This document shows, in pieces, positions 17,601 through 25,641 of a DNA stretch of 64,000 nucleotides. The stretch spans positions 6,127-70,126 of the forward strand of contig CAZNDH010000009.1 of the NCBI GenBank assembly GCA_964571765.1. Direction: 5' to 3'. The stretch is from ZC4RG35 sp964571765 (GTDB lineage Bacteria > Actinomycetota > Acidimicrobiia > Spongiisociales > ZC4RG35). Numbering within the stretch: the stretch's first letter is position 1; each line of letters starts with the position of its first letter. Both the position numbers and the translations under genes were made by a program. The notes under the pieces were generated by a model that worked only from the letters and a program-made list of their open reading frames with translations, was not told the origin of the DNA and did no database searches.

Positions 17601-17862
17601 GGAGGAGGGCGTCGGGCCGCTCCCGGGCGATGATCTCGGTGACTACCTCGGGGGTGATCGGTTCGATGTAGGTGGCGTCGGCGAACTCGGGATCGGTCAT
17701 GATCGTCGCCGGGTTGGAGTTGACCAGCACCACCCGGTAGCCCTTGCTCCGTAGGACCTTGGCGGCCTGGGTTCCCGAGTAGTCGAACTCACACGCTTGG
17801 CCAATGACAATGGGGCCTGAGCCGATGAGCAGAATGGATCGGATGTCGTCGCGGCCTGGCAT
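14626..17862 (-). CDS. carB: carbamoyl-phosphate synthase large chain
   Basis: 1078 residues, full length. Two homologous ATP-grasp halves (first opening SILLIGSGPIVIGQACEFDYSGTQ, partly; second VVLGSGPNRIGQGIEFDY) form carboxyphosphate and carbamoyl phosphate. A C-terminal allosteric domain follows. Each half keeps an EMNPR/EANPR motif. Together with CarA it feeds PyrB. The start overlaps the carA stop (TGATG). Confidence 0.98.
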   Translation of the reverse strand: MPGRDDIRSILLIGSGPIVIGQACEFDYSGTQAAKVLRSKGYRVVLVNSNPATIMTDPEFADATYIEPITPEVVTEIIARERPDALLPTLGGQTALNVATTLARRGVLERYGVEMIGASLAAIERAEDRGKFKETMESIGLEVPRAGYARSMPEAVRIAGDIGFPVMVRPSFILGGGGTGIAGDGEEFLEVARHGLATSPVGEILVEESVLGWKEFELEVMRDRAGNAVIVCSIENFDPMGVHTGDSITVAPIQTLSDREYQEMRDDGIEVLEAIGVATGGSNVQFAVDPVTGRRLVIEMNPRVSRSSALASKATGFPIAKIAALLAVGYTLDEIANDITGATPASFEPALDYVVVKVPRFDFAKFPSASTTLGTSMRSVGEAMAIGRTFPEALQKALRSLENGRAGLNADPAEAHLIAVGDDDLVDMVSTPHPERVMAMGEALRRGWAVEEVARLSMVDPWFVDQMAAITEVRELLERDRGTAMLATAKRSGFSDPQIAHLWGITAAEVRRRRLAEGVVTTFKTVDTCAAEFEASTPYMYGTFEEESEDRPAERPRVVVLGSGPNRIGQGIEFDYCCVHASYALRDAGFETVMINCNPETVSTDYDTSDRLYFEPLTIEDVLAVIDVEQPEAVVVQLGGQTPLNLAEELEREGVRIAGTTPASIALAEDREQFAEICRNLGIKQPPAGVATSAAEAEQVVDQIGLPVVVRPSFVLGGRRMRVIYSLEELAAYVREIYGEGDPELTANPILIDRFLESAIEVDVDAIYDGKELLVAGIMEHVEEAGIHSGDSACVTPPPTIPNDVIKEIEAITGELAVSLQVRGLINIQFAIKGSEVFVLEANPRASRTVPFIAKAKGLPLARMAARVMLGASIEQLRAEGMMVEPGDRGFVAVKEAVLPWNHFSEEDSVLGPEMKSTGEVMGIGSDVGTAFGKALLGAGHVLPDRGRVFLSFADRDKPMGLAVAQAFAMLGFDLVATQGTARFLEHHAMTAEPVLKIGEGEGDIGQRLENGEIHLVVNTPRGGRSRSDGAAIRRAARSHSVPCVTTIQGALAVARSLRSGPGAIARPRSLQEWHRTT

Positions 17863-19022
17863 CAGTCCTCCTCCTCGATCAGCCGGACGAAACGGTCGAA
17901 CAGACCTCGGGCGTCGCTGGGCCCGGGTGCGGCCTCGGGGTGGTACTGGACCGAGAAGGCGTTGGACTCAGGGAGGACCATCCCCTCCAGCGTCCCGTCG
18001 TTGAGGTTTTGGTGGGTCGCTCGCAGGGGGCCGTAGACGGTCTCCACCATTCCCGGGAGCAGATCCGGCCCCACCAGCCCCTCACCCGGCTTGGGTCGGG
18101 CGCCCCCCGCCATCGCCCACAGGTCGACGGCGAAGCCGTGGTTCTGTGAGGTGATCTCGACCTTTCCGTCGTCGAGGCGGCGCACCGGGTGGTTGCCCCC
18201 ATGATGGCCGAAGGGGAGCTTGAAGGTGGTAGCGCCCACTGCCAGCCCCAGCACCTGATGGCCCAGACAGATCCCGAACACCGGCACCTTCCCCAGCAGC
18301 TCTCGCAGGGTTTGCGTCGGGCCGATCAGGGGCTCGGGGTCGCCGGGACCGTTGGAAACGAACACCCCGCTAGGGCGGCGCATCAGGATCTCGGCGGCAC
18401 CGGTGTCCGCGGGGACCACCTCGACGTCATAGCCTCGGGAGGTCAGGTTGGTCAGGATGTCGGTCTTGATTCCCAGGTCGACAGCCACCACCAGGCCCCG
18501 GCGCTCATGACCGGTGCTCACCCGGTAGGCCTGGGCTGTGCTCACCCCCGAGGCCAGGTCACGTCCCTCCATGGAGGGGGCCCGAGCCGCCATGACCTCG
18601 AGCTCGGCCTGGTCGACGTCGTTGCCCATGGCCACCGGCATCGCCCCCCGGTCACGGATGTGGCGGGTGAGTCGCCGGGTGTCCACCTCGGTCAGGGCAA
18701 CCACGCCGTGATCGATCAGGTAGTCGGTGAGGCTTCCCTCGGCCCGCCAGTTGGAGTGGCGGCGGGCCATCGCCCTGGTGACGAAGCCTTCCACCGCCGG
18801 CCGGCGCGACTGGGCGTCGAGCCGGCTCACCCCGTAGTTGCCGATGTGAGCCGAGGTCATCACCACCACCTGACCGGCGTAGGAGGGGTCGGTCAGCACC
18901 TCCTGATAGCCGGTCATCGCCGTGTTGAACACTGCTTCGCCGGTGGTCACCCCGTCGGCGCCGGCGGACACCCCACGGAACACCGCCCCGTCCGCGGTCA
19001 CAAGGAGCGCCTGGCCGCTCAT
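17862..19022 (-). CDS. carA: carbamoyl-phosphate synthase small chain
   Basis: 386 residues. The glutaminase subunit delivers ammonia to CarB. An N-terminal CarA domain (LVTADGAVFRGVS, MTGYQEVLTDPSYAGQ) is joined to a class I amidotransferase with nucleophile Cys in FGICLGHQVL and the His/Glu pair in QYHPEAAPGP. Overlaps pyrC by four bases. Confidence 0.98.
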   Translation of the reverse strand: MSGQALLVTADGAVFRGVSAGADGVTTGEAVFNTAMTGYQEVLTDPSYAGQVVVMTSAHIGNYGVSRLDAQSRRPAVEGFVTRAMARRHSNWRAEGSLTDYLIDHGVVALTEVDTRRLTRHIRDRGAMPVAMGNDVDQAELEVMAARAPSMEGRDLASGVSTAQAYRVSTGHERRGLVVAVDLGIKTDILTNLTSRGYDVEVVPADTGAAEILMRRPSGVFVSNGPGDPEPLIGPTQTLRELLGKVPVFGICLGHQVLGLAVGATTFKLPFGHHGGNHPVRRLDDGKVEITSQNHGFAVDLWAMAGGARPKPGEGLVGPDLLPGMVETVYGPLRATHQNLNDGTLEGMVLPESNAFSVQYHPEAAPGPSDARGLFDRFVRLIEEED

Positions 19023-20284
19023 CGGGCCTTCTCCAGCTCGTGGGTGACCGCCCCCTCAAAGATGGTGGCCACCACCCGGCCCGCCATCTCGCGCTCCCGG
19101 TAGGGACTATTCGACGATCGGGACCGGAAGGCCCCGGGGAACCACTTCTGCGTAGGGTCGAAAATCACCAGGTTGGCCGGTGAGCCTGCGGAGACCGCCA
19201 AGCCGTGCCGGGTGATCCCGAGGATCCTCGCCGGCGCCACGCTGAGAACCTCGAAGAACCGGACCGGGTCGCCGAGCACCTCCCACACCGCCGAGGCGGC
19301 CGTCTCCAGACCGATCACCCCTCGTGGGGCACCAAGGAACCCGACCCCCTTCTCGGCGGAAGCGTGGGGGGCGTGGTCGGTGGCCACCACATCGATGGTC
19401 CCGTCGACCAAAGCCTCACGGAGGGCGTCACGGTCGTCGAGGCCTCGGATCGGGGGGTACATTTTCAGGTCGGGATCGAGGGTTGAGAGGCTGGTGTCAT
19501 CGAAGGTCAGGTGGTGCGGGGTGACTTCGGCAGTCACCGGTGCTCCCCGCGCCTTGGCATTCCGGATCAGTTTCACCGTCTTTGCCGAGGAAACGTGCAG
19601 AACGTGGTATCTGGCCCCGGTGGCCTCAGCGAGGGCGATATCCCGCTCGACCACCTCGGACTCGGCTTCGGGGGGGATCCCAGGGACCCCGAGGCCGGTG
19701 GAGATCTCCCCAAGGTGCATGTGCCCGCCACCCGAGAGCACCGGGTCCTCGGCGTGCTGGGCCACCACCACACCGGGGAGGCGGGACGCCCGGCGCATCA
19801 CCTCGGCGAGAACGCCGGCATCGGCCACGCAGTCGCCGTCGTCGGTGAACAGATGGACCCCATCCCGGTGGAGAGCCGCCATGTCAGAGGGGCGATCTCC
19901 CCGGCGACCCACGGTGAGGGCAGCGGCCACCTCGACCCGAACCAGGCCGATCGAGTCGCCCGCCTTCCTGACCAGGTCGACCAGATGCGGGGTGTCGATC
20001 GGGGGGTCGGTGTTGGGCATGGCGACCACCGCGGTGAAGCCACCTGCGGCAGCGGCCTCCGACCCGCTGGCGATGTCCTCCTTCCAAGTGTGACCCGGCT
20101 CGCGCAGATGTGTGTGCAAGTCGACGAGCCCGGGGCCGACCAGCATCCCGGTGGCGTCGATCAGCCGGGTGGCCGTCCCGGCGACGTCCCTCCCCACGTC
20201 GGCAACGTGTCCGCCGTCGACCCACACGTCGCCCGTGACCATCCCCTCAGGAGAGAGCACAGTCCCTCCGACGATCCTGATCAT
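19019..20284 (-). CDS. pyrC: dihydroorotase
   Basis: 421 residues. Closes carbamoyl-aspartate to dihydroorotate. Amidohydrolase motifs are GLVDLHTHLREPGH (metal His pair), MPNTDPPID, and DVVATDHAPH with the catalytic Asp. Length and motifs fit the class I type of Gram-positive bacteria. Overlaps pyrB and carA by ATGA-type junctions. Confidence 0.97.
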   Translation of the reverse strand: MIRIVGGTVLSPEGMVTGDVWVDGGHVADVGRDVAGTATRLIDATGMLVGPGLVDLHTHLREPGHTWKEDIASGSEAAAAGGFTAVVAMPNTDPPIDTPHLVDLVRKAGDSIGLVRVEVAAALTVGRRGDRPSDMAALHRDGVHLFTDDGDCVADAGVLAEVMRRASRLPGVVVAQHAEDPVLSGGGHMHLGEISTGLGVPGIPPEAESEVVERDIALAEATGARYHVLHVSSAKTVKLIRNAKARGAPVTAEVTPHHLTFDDTSLSTLDPDLKMYPPIRGLDDRDALREALVDGTIDVVATDHAPHASAEKGVGFLGAPRGVIGLETAASAVWEVLGDPVRFFEVLSVAPARILGITRHGLAVSAGSPANLVIFDPTQKWFPGAFRSRSSNSPYREREMAGRVVATIFEGAVTHELEKAR

Positions 20285-21171
20285 GTCAGCCCTTCGGCGA
20301 TGCTCTCGAGGACGGCCATCCGTGCGGGGACTCCGTTGGCTACTTGTCGCAGCACCAGTGATCGGGGGCCGTCGGCCACCTCCTCGACGATCTCGATTCC
20401 CCGGTTCAGCGGGCCTGGATGCATCACCACAGCCTCCGGGGCCATCCGGGCAGCCCGGGAATCGTCGAGTTGGAAGCCGGAGATGTAACCGTTGGCGACC
20501 GTCACACCCCTCTCTCTCTGAACCCTGAGCAAATAGGCCGCGTCGATCTCGGGAAGGATCGGGTCGAGGTGGTGGCTCACCGCCACCCCATCAGGCGGCT
20601 CCCGAGGCAGTAGCTGGGGCGGACCGACCAGGGTGACGGAGGCACCACAGGTGACGAGGGCGGGGACCAGGCTCCCCGCCACCCGGCTATGGGCCACATC
20701 GCCGATCACCGCCACCCGGAGCCCGGCAACATCGCCAAACTGCTGGCTCAGGGTCAGCAGATCGGCCAAGGCTTGGGTGGGGTGCTCGTTGGTGCCATCG
20801 CCGGCATTCACCACCGCCAGACCCGACCAGCGATGGGCCAGGTCGGGCACCCCCTCGTTGTGGTGTCTTATGACCAGCACTTGGGGGGCCATCGCAGCCA
20901 CCGTCATCACCGTGTCCCGGAGACTCTCCTCCTTGAGCAGCGACGAATGCTCGGGAAGGAAGGTGAGGACGTGACCCCCCAGCCGGGTGGCGGCCATCTC
21001 GAAAGAGAGCCGGGTCCGGGTGGATGGCTCGAAGAACAGGCTGGCCACCACCGTCCCCTCGAGTGAGCGGTGGGCCTGACCGGGAGGCGTCGCCATGTGA
21101 CGGAAACCCCGGCCCATCAGGCTCGACAGCTCTTCACGGCTCATCCCCCGGGTGGTGAGAAAGGACTTCAC
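20281..21171 (-). CDS. pyrB: aspartate carbamoyltransferase catalytic chain
   Basis: 296 residues. Joins carbamoyl phosphate to aspartate. Shows the carbamoyl-phosphate loop FFEPSTRTRLSFE and VINAGDG-like VVNAGDGTNEHPTQALADL, and HPGPLNRG near the end. I chose the GTG overlapping the pyrR stop (GTGA), with GGAG six bases ahead. A GTG 21 bases further up is also in frame. No pyrI regulatory chain is present. Confidence 0.96.
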   Translation of the reverse strand: MKSFLTTRGMSREELSSLMGRGFRHMATPPGQAHRSLEGTVVASLFFEPSTRTRLSFEMAATRLGGHVLTFLPEHSSLLKEESLRDTVMTVAAMAPQVLVIRHHNEGVPDLAHRWSGLAVVNAGDGTNEHPTQALADLLTLSQQFGDVAGLRVAVIGDVAHSRVAGSLVPALVTCGASVTLVGPPQLLPREPPDGVAVSHHLDPILPEIDAAYLLRVQRERGVTVANGYISGFQLDDSRAARMAPEAVVMHPGPLNRGIEIVEEVADGPRSLVLRQVANGVPARMAVLESIAEGLT

Positions 21172-21692
21172 GCCGCACTCCGCTCGATCCACACCCCTTC
21201 GACACCGTCGACCTCGGCGATGCGCACCTGGACCCTCTCCCGCCGAGACGTGGGGATGTTCTTGCCGACGTAATCGGCCCGAATGGGGAGTTCGCGGTGG
21301 CCCCTGTCAACCAGCACCGCCAGCTCGGTGGTGGCGGCACGCCCGGTGTCGGCCAGGGCGTCGAGTGCCGCCCTCACCGTGCGGCCGGTGTAGAGCACGT
21401 CGTCGACCAGGATGACGTGTTTCCCGGTGACGTCCACCTCGAGCCGCCGAGGCCCCCCCGAAGCGTCCGGGTCACGGTCGTCCCGGTAGGCGGCGATGTC
21501 CAGCTCGGCGACGGGGACATGGCAATCCTCGAAGCTCTCCAGAGTGGTTCCGAGGCTGCGGGCGAGATGGGCACCGCGGGTGAGGATGCCCACCAGCACC
21601 ACGTCTTCGGCGCCGCTGTGAGTCTCGAGGACCTCGTGGGCGATGCGGCGGATGACCCGCTGCAGGTCGTCGCCGGTCATCACCTGGGGCAT
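21168..21692 (-). CDS. pyrR: PyrR, pyrimidine operon regulator / UPRTase
   Basis: 174 residues. A phosphoribosyltransferase-fold RNA-binding protein that represses pyr mRNA when UMP is high and may also make UMP from uracil. The PRPP loop is VILVDDVLYTGRT, and the N-terminus carries RVIRRIAHEVLE. Two starts are possible: ATG 21692, or ATG 21680 which overlaps the leader-peptide stop as TGATG. It is the first enzyme-sized gene of the operon and lies directly downstream of an RNA element fitting its own binding site. Confidence 0.95.
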   Translation of the reverse strand: MPQVMTGDDLQRVIRRIAHEVLETHSGAEDVVLVGILTRGAHLARSLGTTLESFEDCHVPVAELDIAAYRDDRDPDASGGPRRLEVDVTGKHVILVDDVLYTGRTVRAALDALADTGRAATTELAVLVDRGHRELPIRADYVGKNIPTSRRERVQVRIAEVDGVEGVWIERSAA

Positions 21693-21727
21693 CTGATGTC
21701 CCCGGCCCACGCTGGGGCTTGCCCCAT
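21680..21727 (-). CDS. 15-codon leader peptide of the pyr operon (candidate)
   Basis: An ATG five bases after a strong AAGGAG opens a 15-residue frame, MGQAPAWAGDIRCPR, whose TGA overlaps a second in-frame ATG of pyrR. The ribosome binding site is half of the PyrR-hairpin stem, so translation of this peptide, and through TGATG coupling of pyrR, could be shut by PyrR. Translational repression by PyrR is known in Mycobacterium smegmatis. The peptide has no amino-acid run suggesting ribosome stalling. Confidence 0.55.
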   Translation of the reverse strand: MGQAPAWAGDIRCPR

Positions 21728-21734
21728 GAACTCT

Positions 21735-21766
21735 CCTTCCCGGCCTCACCGGACCGTCCTTAAAGG
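21735..21766 (-). promoter_or_regulatory. PyrR-binding RNA hairpin overlapping the leader ribosome binding site
   Basis: The RNA GGUCCGGUGAGGCC (DNA 21755-21742) fits the Bacillus PyrR-binding consensus ARUCCNGNGAGGYU at 12 of 14 places. It folds as a GGUC/GGCC upper stem with a CGGUGA hexaloop. A lower stem CCUUU/GAAGG (21766-21762 with 21739-21735) encloses a purine-rich 5' bulge AAGGAC, as in known binding loops. The lower stem ties up AAGG of the AAGGAG ribosome binding site, which predicts translational, not transcriptional, repression. Confidence 0.7.
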
Positions 21767-21831
21767 TTGGGCGACACCTTAGCCGCCGGCGCCGAAACCA
21801 GCGAGCCAACCTCGAGGCTTGGGGGTGACCG

Positions 21832-22368
21832 TCATTCCGGTCTCACCTGCCTGGCCAGGGAGGCGAGCACTCCGTTGACGAAAGCCGCCGAGCGCTCGGT
21901 TGAGTAGGTCCCGGCAAGGCGAACCGCCTCGGAGATGATCACCGGCGTGGGGACATCGGGGCACTCCGCCAGCTCGTGGAGGGCGATGCGGAGGATGTTG
22001 CGGTCGATCACCGGCATCCGCGACACCGACCAGTGCTCTGAGACCTCCTCGATGCCGAGGTCGAGGGTGTCAAGGGAGGAGAGGACCGCCTCGACCAGGG
22101 CACCGGCCCTCCCATGGGGCAGAGCCGGCTCTCCCCTGGTCTCCCGGGAGTACAGGTGCTCCAGGGCGAGGTCTCGGGGCTCGATCTCCACCCGCGCCCC
22201 CAGGGCCTTGGCGATGGCGACCGCCAGCTCGGCACCCAGGACCTCCTCGGGCCCGTGGGGGTCACCACGCGACGCCAGCTCGGCGACGATCTCCCCGGGG
22301 TGTCGCCCGATGGCCTCGGAAAGCTCGGTGATGGTGATTGTGGCCGGAATGGTCTTGGGGACGGTCAT
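21832..22368 (-). CDS. nusB: NusB antitermination factor fused to an N-terminal IF2_N-like domain
   Basis: 178 residues against about 140-155 usual. Residues 75-178 match NusB (HWSVSRMPVIDRNILRIALH, PVIISEAVRLAGTYST, FVNGVLASLAR). Residues 10-65 instead look like the small N-terminal domain of IF-2: ITELSEAIGRHPGEIVAELA, an A-rich helix, then LGARVEIEPRD. The arginine-rich start that normally contacts boxA RNA is missing. Translation from the ATG coupled to efp (ATGA) supports the N-domain being real. NusB acts with NusE in rRNA antitermination. Confidence 0.88.
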   Translation of the reverse strand: MTVPKTIPATITITELSEAIGRHPGEIVAELASRGDPHGPEEVLGAELAVAIAKALGARVEIEPRDLALEHLYSRETRGEPALPHGRAGALVEAVLSSLDTLDLGIEEVSEHWSVSRMPVIDRNILRIALHELAECPDVPTPVIISEAVRLAGTYSTERSAAFVNGVLASLARQVRPE

Positions 22369-22922
22369 ACCCGGGTGAGGTACTCCCCGGTCCTGGTGTC
22401 CACCCTGATCCGATCCCCCTGCTCGACGAACAGAGGCACCTGAACCTCGATCCCGGTCTCCACTGTCACCGGCTTGGTCGCCGAGGTCCTGGTGTCCCCG
22501 CGCACTGCCGGTTCGGCGTAGGTCACCTCCATCTCGACCGCAGCAGGAAGCTCCACCCCGATGGCGGTCCCCTGGTGCATGGCGATGCTCACCGTCATCC
22601 CATCGACGAGGAACCCGGCGGCATCACCGACATCATCGGGTGGGAGCACGATCTGGGTGTAATCGCTCAGGCTCATGAAATGAAGCCCCAGATCGTCGGA
22701 GTAGAGGAACTGATGCTCCGAACGCTCGATCCTGGCCTGACGAACAGCCTCGTCGGCTCGGAAGGTCCGGTCCAGCACTTGGCCGGTTTCGAGCTTCTTC
22801 AGCTTCATCCGCACGAATGCCTTGCCCTTGCCCGGTTTGACATGTTGGTAGGCAATGATCGAAAAGAGGCCGTCATCCAGCTCGAGAGCCATGCCAGGGC
22901 GGACGTCGTTGGTGCTGATCAT
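22365..22922 (-). CDS. efp: elongation factor P
   Basis: 185 residues, three barrels. Rescues ribosomes stalled at proline runs. The tip of domain I reads KPGKGKAF with Lys32 at the position modified in many bacteria; actinobacteria commonly have an unmodified PGKGP loop, and here the last residue is Lys. No epmA/yeiP-type modifier gene is visible. Followed by nusB with a four-base overlap; 39 bases after aroB. Confidence 0.97.
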   Translation of the reverse strand: MISTNDVRPGMALELDDGLFSIIAYQHVKPGKGKAFVRMKLKKLETGQVLDRTFRADEAVRQARIERSEHQFLYSDDLGLHFMSLSDYTQIVLPPDDVGDAAGFLVDGMTVSIAMHQGTAIGVELPAAVEMEVTYAEPAVRGDTRTSATKPVTVETGIEVQVPLFVEQGDRIRVDTRTGEYLTRV

Positions 22923-22961
22923 GGGGTCCTCGGAGCAGGTTTCGGCGGGACGGTACCCCGA

Positions 22962-23978
22962 TCAGATGCCTACCGCCGACAGACCCAGCTCGATCTCATC
23001 CTCCCCAACGTGGGTCAGGACCGGTCTCCCCACCTCCTCGAGCAGGACCATCCGCAGCCCCGACCCGTCCCGCTTCTTGTCCCGGCGCACCAGGTCGCCG
23101 ATCCGGTTGCGGTCGAGACCCGTCACCTCGACCGGAAGGCCGAGGAGGGCCAGGGTGTCGATCACCGTTCCCACCGAGGCGAACCCGGTACGGGCTTCGG
23201 AGATCCGGGAGGCGGCGACCATCCCCAGGCCGACCGACTCACCGTGGGACAACGGCGAGGCGAACTCGATGGCATGGCCGATGGTGTGGCCGAAGTTGAG
23301 GAAGGCGCGCTCCCCACGGTCGTAGGGGTCACTGGCCACCAGACGGGTCTTCACCTGGAGGGCCTTGGATACCACCTCAGCGAGTGGCGCCTCGGCTCCC
23401 TGAGTCGAGAGCAGCGTCACCAGCCCGGGATCACCGATCAGGCCGGACTTGAGTGCCTCGGCCATGCCCTCGCGGAGCAGCGCAGTGGGGAGGCCAGCCA
23501 GGACAGACAGGTCGATCACCACCCGCGAGGGGCTCCAAAAGACTCCCACCAGGTTCTTCCCGCCGATGTTGACCCCGGTCTTGCCTCCGATCGCCGCATC
23601 GATGGCGGCGAGAAAGGTTGTGGGGAAGTGCACCACCTCGACACCCCGCATCCAGGTGCCGGCGACGAACCCGGCCAGATCGGTGACCGATCCACCACCG
23701 ACACCGACCACGGTGTCGTGGACGGTCAAGCCCTGGTCGGCGAGGGTGTCGTAGACCGAGGTGGCAACTGCCATCGTCTTGGCCTCCTCACGATCGGGCA
23801 GCCCGATGACCTCGTTGGCCAGCCCTTCCTCGCGGAGGAGGCGGGATATCTCCAGGGCCTTTCCGGTGGCCGCCGGCTGGGTGAGGATCACCGCCCTTCG
23901 CCGTTGGTCACGCGGTGGGAGCAGGGGCGAGGGAAGGCCGTCTCCGATGATCACCTGGGTAGCCGTAGGGTCGTTCAC
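22962..23978 (-). CDS. aroB: 3-dehydroquinate synthase
   Basis: 338 residues. Second shikimate step, NAD and metal dependent. Motifs are GVGGGSVTDLAGFVAGTWMRG, PTTFLAAIDAAIGGKTGVN, and NFGHTIGHAIE with zinc histidines. Overlaps aroK by ATGA. Confidence 0.97.
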   Translation of the reverse strand: MNDPTATQVIIGDGLPSPLLPPRDQRRRAVILTQPAATGKALEISRLLREEGLANEVIGLPDREEAKTMAVATSVYDTLADQGLTVHDTVVGVGGGSVTDLAGFVAGTWMRGVEVVHFPTTFLAAIDAAIGGKTGVNIGGKNLVGVFWSPSRVVIDLSVLAGLPTALLREGMAEALKSGLIGDPGLVTLLSTQGAEAPLAEVVSKALQVKTRLVASDPYDRGERAFLNFGHTIGHAIEFASPLSHGESVGLGMVAASRISEARTGFASVGTVIDTLALLGLPVEVTGLDRNRIGDLVRRDKKRDGSGLRMVLLEEVGRPVLTHVGEDEIELGLSAVGI

Positions 23979-24478
23979 TCTCGCCAGATCCCCACGATCC
24001 CGTTGGCGACCTCATCGATACTGATGTGGTCGGTGTCGATGCGGTGGGTGGCCACCTCGGCATAGAGGGGCTCCCGCTGTTCGAGGAGCGTGGCGAGCCG
24101 TCCCATCACATCGTCGGCACCCTCGAGAAGCGGCCGCTCCGAGCCGTGACCCAGTCCTCGGGAGGCCAGGGTCTCAGGGCTGGCCTCGAGCCAGACCACC
24201 TTGCCCGCCAGCATGGCCCGGCTCGACGGCGCGAGCACCACACCTCCGCCGGTGGAGACCACGCCGTGGAAGCGCGCCAGATCGCCGATCATCCGGGTCT
24301 CCAGCTCCCTGAAAGCCGCCTCCCCATCCTCCTCCCAGATGGCCTGGATGCTTCTGCCCTGCGTCCGTTCAATCATGGCGTCGCTGTCGGCGAAGCCCAC
24401 TCCGAGGCGCTCGGCGGCGGTGCGGCCCGCTGAGCTCTTGCCGGTGCCCATCATCCCCACCAGCCAGAGCCGGCTCAT
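23975..24478 (-). CDS. aroK: shikimate kinase
   Basis: 167 residues. Phosphorylates shikimate. Walker A is GMMGTGKSSAGR, the shikimate site Asp lies in FADSDAMIE, the second motif is VVSTGGGVVL, and RPLL occurs in the lid. Overlaps aroC and aroB at both ends, so aroC-aroK-aroB form one coupled unit. Confidence 0.97.
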   Translation of the reverse strand: MSRLWLVGMMGTGKSSAGRTAAERLGVGFADSDAMIERTQGRSIQAIWEEDGEAAFRELETRMIGDLARFHGVVSTGGGVVLAPSSRAMLAGKVVWLEASPETLASRGLGHGSERPLLEGADDVMGRLATLLEQREPLYAEVATHRIDTDHISIDEVANGIVGIWRE

Positions 24479-25629
24479 CCCGGCCTCCCGCCAACACGTA
24501 CCCGGAAAGCCTCGACACCCGCGGAGAACTCCCCGACGGTGTCACCTCCGAACTTACGCAGCATCTCGGAGGCAACGACCAGCGCCACCATCTGTTCGCC
24601 GACCACGCCGGCAGCGGGAACGGCACACACGTCAGACCTCTCCCGCACCGCCTGAGCCGGTTCACCGGTGTCCATATCGACAGTGCGCAGCGGCTGCATC
24701 AGGGTGGAGATCGGCTTCATCGCCCCCCGCACCCGTAGCGGCTCACCGTTGCTCATCCCTCCCTCGACACCCCCAGCACGGTTCGACGACCTGGCCAATG
24801 CACCGGCAACCGACTCGATCTCATCGTGAGCCATCGAGCCCGGGGACCGGGCAACGGCGAAGCCGTCGCCGACCTCGACCCCCTTGAGGCCGGGGATCGA
24901 CATTATGGCTGCGGCCAGCATGGCGTCGAGCCGCCGGTCATGTTGCACGTGGGAGCCCACGCCGGGCGGGACCGAGTGGGCGACCACCTCGAAGACGCCC
25001 CCCAAGGTGTCCTTCTCCTCTGTGGCCCGGTCGATGGCCTCGACCATCAGTCGTGCGGCTTCGGGGTCGAGACATCGGACCTCGCTGGCCTCGATCTGTT
25101 CCCTCTGGCCTACGGTGGGGAGCCCGGCTTCCGCCTGAATCCCACCGATTTCTACAACGTGGCTCAGCACGTCGATCCCAACCGTCGCCAGCAGTTTTCG
25201 AGCCAGGACACCGGCGATGGTACGGGCCGCCGTCTCCCGGGCGGAAGCCCGCTCCAGGATGTCGCGAGCATCGTCCGTGTCGTACTTGAGCATTCCTGCC
25301 AGGTCGGCGTGTCCGGGCCGGGGCCGGGTCACCCTCTTCACCTCCTCATGAGATTCAATGGCCATCACCCCCGACCATTTCGGCCACTCGGCATTGCGCA
25401 CGACTACCGCCACCGGCGATCCCAGGGTCCTGCCGTGACGGATGCCTCCGATGATCTCCAGCTCGTCTGTCTCGAGCTGCATCCGTGCACCCCGCCCGTG
25501 GCCCTTCCGCCTCCGGGCGAGCTCGGAGGCGAAGTCCTCCAGGCCCACCTCCAGACCCTTGGGCAGTCCTTCGACGATGGCTACCAGAGCCGGGCCATGG
25601 GACTCTCCGGCGGTGAGGAACCTCAACAT
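24475..25629 (-). CDS. aroC: chorismate synthase
   Basis: 384 residues. Final common step to chorismate, needs reduced FMN. Motifs are TAGESHGPALVAIVEGLPKG at the N-terminus, RPGHADLAGMLKY with SARETAART, and the C-terminal GGVEGGMSNGEPL. Lies 12 bases after the prepilin peptidase, as in mycobacteria where a type IV peptidase gene is also near aroC. Confidence 0.97.
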   Translation of the reverse strand: MLRFLTAGESHGPALVAIVEGLPKGLEVGLEDFASELARRRKGHGRGARMQLETDELEIIGGIRHGRTLGSPVAVVVRNAEWPKWSGVMAIESHEEVKRVTRPRPGHADLAGMLKYDTDDARDILERASARETAARTIAGVLARKLLATVGIDVLSHVVEIGGIQAEAGLPTVGQREQIEASEVRCLDPEAARLMVEAIDRATEEKDTLGGVFEVVAHSVPPGVGSHVQHDRRLDAMLAAAIMSIPGLKGVEVGDGFAVARSPGSMAHDEIESVAGALARSSNRAGGVEGGMSNGEPLRVRGAMKPISTLMQPLRTVDMDTGEPAQAVRERSDVCAVPAAGVVGEQMVALVVASEMLRKFGGDTVGEFSAGVEAFRVRVGGRPG

Positions 25630-25641
25630 GGTGGGAGGATG

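Noticed and set aside
22338..24065. Long plus-strand open frame of 575 codons opposite efp and aroB
   Set aside because: High GC leaves antisense frames open; the minus-strand frames here are unmistakable EF-P and AroB, and the plus frame has no family character.
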